From: Planctomycetaceae bacterium
GTDB lineage: Bacteria; Planctomycetota; Phycisphaerae; Phycisphaerales; SM1A02
DNA length: 9,014 bases
Direction of reading: 5' to 3'
Assembly (NCBI GenBank): GCA_027488265.1
Contig: JAIYCA010000193.1
Coordinates: 1 to 9,014, forward strand
Shown here: positions 7,284 to 9,014 of the stretch, piece after piece
How positions within the stretch are numbered: the first letter of the stretch is position 1
How the letters are laid out: each line of letters opens with the position of its first letter
Notes under the pieces: generated by a model
The model's database searches: none
The model's input: the letters and a program-made list of their open reading frames with translations, nothing else
Told to the model about the DNA's origin: nothing
Position numbers and translations under genes: made by a program

Positions 7284-7554
7284 TCGCACGTCGCTTTGAG
7301 CTTGCGTGACCTTCTACGGAAGTTGCATTACGCAATCATTCATCGCAACGCGTTCACACATCATGTTGCGACACGTCGTTCCGGCGCACTCCGCTCGTTT
7401 GCACGTTGCCCATCAATGCTGCACACGATGCAAACCTTCGCCACATGTTGCAGCGGCGCGAAAAACACACGCGTTTGATGCTGTACTTACCGAGCTCACA
7501 AACGAGATTTATGGATTGAAAAGCAACGCTTAGCGCGTGCTCGGGATCGTGCTC
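7284..7554. other. Noncoding or untranslated stretch after the HtrA-like gene
   Basis: This stretch is less GC-rich than its surroundings and holds no gene I can support. A 75-codon frame with a GTG start (7306-7533, + strand) has no Shine-Dalgarno, no recognisable domain and atypical codons. GTTTGCA (7397-7403) and TGCAAAC (7429-7435) form a 7-bp inverted repeat with a 25-nt spacer. No terminator directly follows the HtrA-like stop, so its transcript probably runs through here to the hairpin at 7555. The stretch may also hold the promoter of the PhoX-like gene or a small RNA. Confidence 0.45.
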
Positions 7555-7588
7555 AGGCTTCGGCGAGTGGCCGAAGCCTTGTTTTGTT
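7555..7588 (+). terminator. Intrinsic terminator just upstream of the PhoX-like gene
   Basis: A perfect 10-bp stem AGGCTTCGGC/GCCGAAGCCT (7555-7564, 7570-7579) with loop GAGTG is followed by TGTTTTGTT. It is the first terminator after the HtrA-like gene. It ends only 37 nt before the PhoX-like start codon, so it could instead act as a leader attenuator for that gene. Confidence 0.85.
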
Positions 7589-7593
7589 CCGTA

Positions 7594-7607
7594 GAAAGTG
7601 CACTTTC
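7594..7607. promoter_or_regulatory. 14-bp perfect palindrome in the leader of the PhoX-like gene
   Basis: GAAAGTGCACTTTC is an exact palindrome 18 nt before the ATG at 7626 and 2 nt before the Shine-Dalgarno. Allowing one bulge, the symmetry extends to TAG on the left and CTA on the right. It sits between terminator and ribosome site. A dimeric regulator operator is the simplest reading, and an mRNA hairpin close to the ribosome site is the alternative. It does not match any box I recognise. Confidence 0.5.
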
Positions 7608-7609
7608 CT

Positions 7610-7614
7610 AGGAG
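7610..7614 (+). promoter_or_regulatory. Shine-Dalgarno site of the PhoX-like gene
   Basis: AGGAG lies 11 nt before the ATG at 7626, a slightly long spacing. It supports this start, which opens directly with a signal peptide. Confidence 0.7.
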
Positions 7615-7625
7615 TCAAGTTTCTC

Positions 7626-9014
7626 ATGCGTCCCACCTTCATCCTTTGCTCTGCTGCCCTCATCACCAGCAGCGCGCTCGCGCAGACCTCGATCGTCACC
7701 GGCCCTTCGTCGTCGGCCTCGCCGTACGTTGTTCCAGTCGGTAACGCAGTGACCGATCTCGTCTCGATCCTCACCGTCGGCGACACCATCGGCGGCTACA
7801 CCTTCGTCGGCATTCCCGACGGCATGGGTGCGATCGCTGGCGCAACCGGCACCTTCAACCTCTACATCAACCACGAGTTCACCGCCACCGCAGGTGGCGT
7901 CCAGCGCGCACACCAACCCGCTGGCTTCGCGGGCGGCGCGTTCATCAGCGGTTGGAACGTCAACAAGTCGAACTTCGGCGTGAATAGCGGCTTCGATGCA
8001 ATCACCTCGACCGCGACCGTGACCAACGGCACCGGCGGCTCGCTCTACAACTTCGCGCGCTTCTGCTCGGGCGAAATCCCAGCGGCGAACGGCCTCTTCA
8101 ACGCGACCTCAGGCAAGGGCACGCAGAACCGCTTCTACTTCACGGGCGAAGAGTCCGGCACTCCGGGCCGCTCCATCGCGACCGACCTCAACACGGGCGT
8201 CGCCTACCAGATGACCGCCCTCGACGCCTCTGCAGGCTCGTGGGAGAACATCGTCTGCCGTCCATACGACAGCGACACGACCGTCGCAGTCGCTCTCTCA
8301 GACGGTGGCGCGAACCGCCTCTTCGTCTACGTCGGCACGAAGCAAGACTCGGGCAACCCAGCTGAGCGCGCGGGCCTTCTCAACGGCACGTCGTACGGCA
8401 TCCAGGTCAACGTCAAGGGTGGAGCGTTCGCGTCGGAAAACCGCGACTTCTGCTTTAGCGCTGCTGCTCCAGCCCGCTACACCGCAACCTTCACGCTCGC
8501 TGCAGGCGGCACCGCTGCTGGCACGACCTTCCTCCGTCCAGAAGACGGCGCGTGGGATCCAGCGAACCCAGCCGACTTCTACTTCGTCACGACCGACCGT
8601 ATGAGCATCACCTCGGCGGGTGCAGCGCAGAGCTCGGGCAGCCGCCTCTTCCGTCTCCGCTTCAATGACGTCAACAACGTCCTCGCCGGCGGCACGATCG
8701 AAGCGCTCATCGAAGGTACGGGCTCGTACCCGAAGGCGATCGAGATGGGCGACAACCTCTGCGTCGTCAACACGATCCAGGGTGGCACGCGCGTCTTCAT
8801 CACCGAAGATCCAGGGAACAACCCGCACACCGCACGCACCGTGATGTACGACGTGGCAACCGACACCGCGACCACGATCATGGAATCCGATCGCGCGCGC
8901 TTCGGTGGCTTCACCTCGAACGGCGCTGGCGGTTGGACGAACCAAGCGGCAACCGCGCCGTTCAGCCAAGACGAAGAGAACTCGGGTAACTTCGAAGCGT
9001 CTGAAGTCTTCGGC
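7626..9014 (+). CDS. Secreted PhoX/DUF839-type alkaline phosphatase (3'-truncated by window end)
   Basis: The frame stays open through 463 codons to the last base. Residues 1-19 are a signal peptide (MRPTFILCSAA... ending ALA, then Gln20). PhoX/DUF839 signatures follow in order: LYINHEF at 79-85, RFCSGE around Cys147, FTGEESG at 172-178, PEDGAWDP at 305-312 with FYFVTTD at 318-324, a GGTIEALIEG stretch, TEDPGNNPHTA at 393-403 and DEENSG at 449-454. In studied PhoX enzymes the active site is a beta-propeller cluster of iron and calcium in which a Cys bridges the irons; Cys147 is the likely counterpart, although I assign it by context only. The role would be release of phosphate from organic esters outside the cytoplasm. 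Whether it also ends in a dockerin-like tail cannot be seen. Its leader has a terminator hairpin and a palindrome, hinting at its own control. Confidence 0.88.
   Translation, partial: MRPTFILCSAALITSSALAQTSIVTGPSSSASPYVVPVGNAVTDLVSILTVGDTIGGYTFVGIPDGMGAIAGATGTFNLYINHEFTATAGGVQRAHQPAGFAGGAFISGWNVNKSNFGVNSGFDAITSTATVTNGTGGSLYNFARFCSGEIPAANGLFNATSGKGTQNRFYFTGEESGTPGRSIATDLNTGVAYQMTALDASAGSWENIVCRPYDSDTTVAVALSDGGANRLFVYVGTKQDSGNPAERAGLLNGTSYGIQVNVKGGAFASENRDFCFSAAAPARYTATFTLAAGGTAAGTTFLRPEDGAWDPANPADFYFVTTDRMSITSAGAAQSSGSRLFRLRFNDVNNVLAGGTIEALIEGTGSYPKAIEMGDNLCVVNTIQGGTRVFITEDPGNNPHTARTVMYDVATDTATTIMESDRARFGGFTSNGAGGWTNQAATAPFSQDEENSGNFEASEVFG

Noticed and set aside
7306..7533. Small 75-codon + strand frame between the HtrA-like and PhoX-like genes
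   Set aside because: It has a GTG start, no Shine-Dalgarno, no domain and noncoding-like composition. A CxxC pair near the middle is not enough to call a zinc-binding protein.
8298..8969. - strand open frame of 223 codons within the PhoX-like gene
   Set aside because: It is a shadow of the DUF839 coding frame, with Arg/Val/Glu-rich composition and no domain.

Overview
The window looks like a piece of a planctomycete chromosome, most likely from the Phycisphaerae/Phycisphaerales side. This is an inference from three things. The DNA is GC-rich by eye with many CGCG steps. Almost every gene encodes a secreted protein. Two of the secreted enzymes end in a cysteine-flanked, dockerin-like pair of DxNxDG calcium loops, a C-terminal module typical of that group. 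I see no rRNA, tRNA, CRISPR array, transposase or phage gene.

Left part, + strand: the 3' end of a calcineurin-like metallophosphoesterase with a dockerin-like tail (1-927), a strong intrinsic terminator (954-989), then a complete PhoD-type alkaline phosphatase with signal peptide and the same kind of tail (1168-3012), closed by a second perfect terminator hairpin (3043-3079).

Middle, - strand: a two-gene operon read leftwards. An imelysin-family (IrpA-like, peptidase M75 fold) protein (5881-4676) overlaps the start of a di-heme oxidoreductase (DUF1111/DHOR, MauG-like) with two CxxCH heme sites (4676-3198). This pair is a known association linked to iron handling in the cell envelope. The N-terminal linker of the di-heme protein is encoded by a 15-bp tandem repeat.

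Right part, + strand: divergent from the operon lies an exported trypsin-fold plus PDZ protein of HtrA/DegP type (6072-7283) in which all three catalytic-triad positions appear to be replaced, so it is probably a pseudoprotease. A mostly noncoding 342-nt stretch follows, ending in a third perfect terminator hairpin, a 14-bp perfect palindrome and a Shine-Dalgarno. The last gene is a PhoX/DUF839-type phosphatase (7626-9014) that runs off the window.

Taken together the window encodes three structurally unrelated secreted phosphatase types: calcineurin-like, PhoD and PhoX. PhoD and PhoX enzymes studied elsewhere use iron and calcium. They flank a periplasmic imelysin/di-heme operon that may serve iron or redox chemistry. 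A phosphorus-scavenging and metal-handling locus is a reasonable reading, but co-regulation is not shown by any recognised Pho or Fur box. The best candidates for something unusual are the triad-less HtrA-like protein and the terminator-plus-palindrome leader of the PhoX-like gene.
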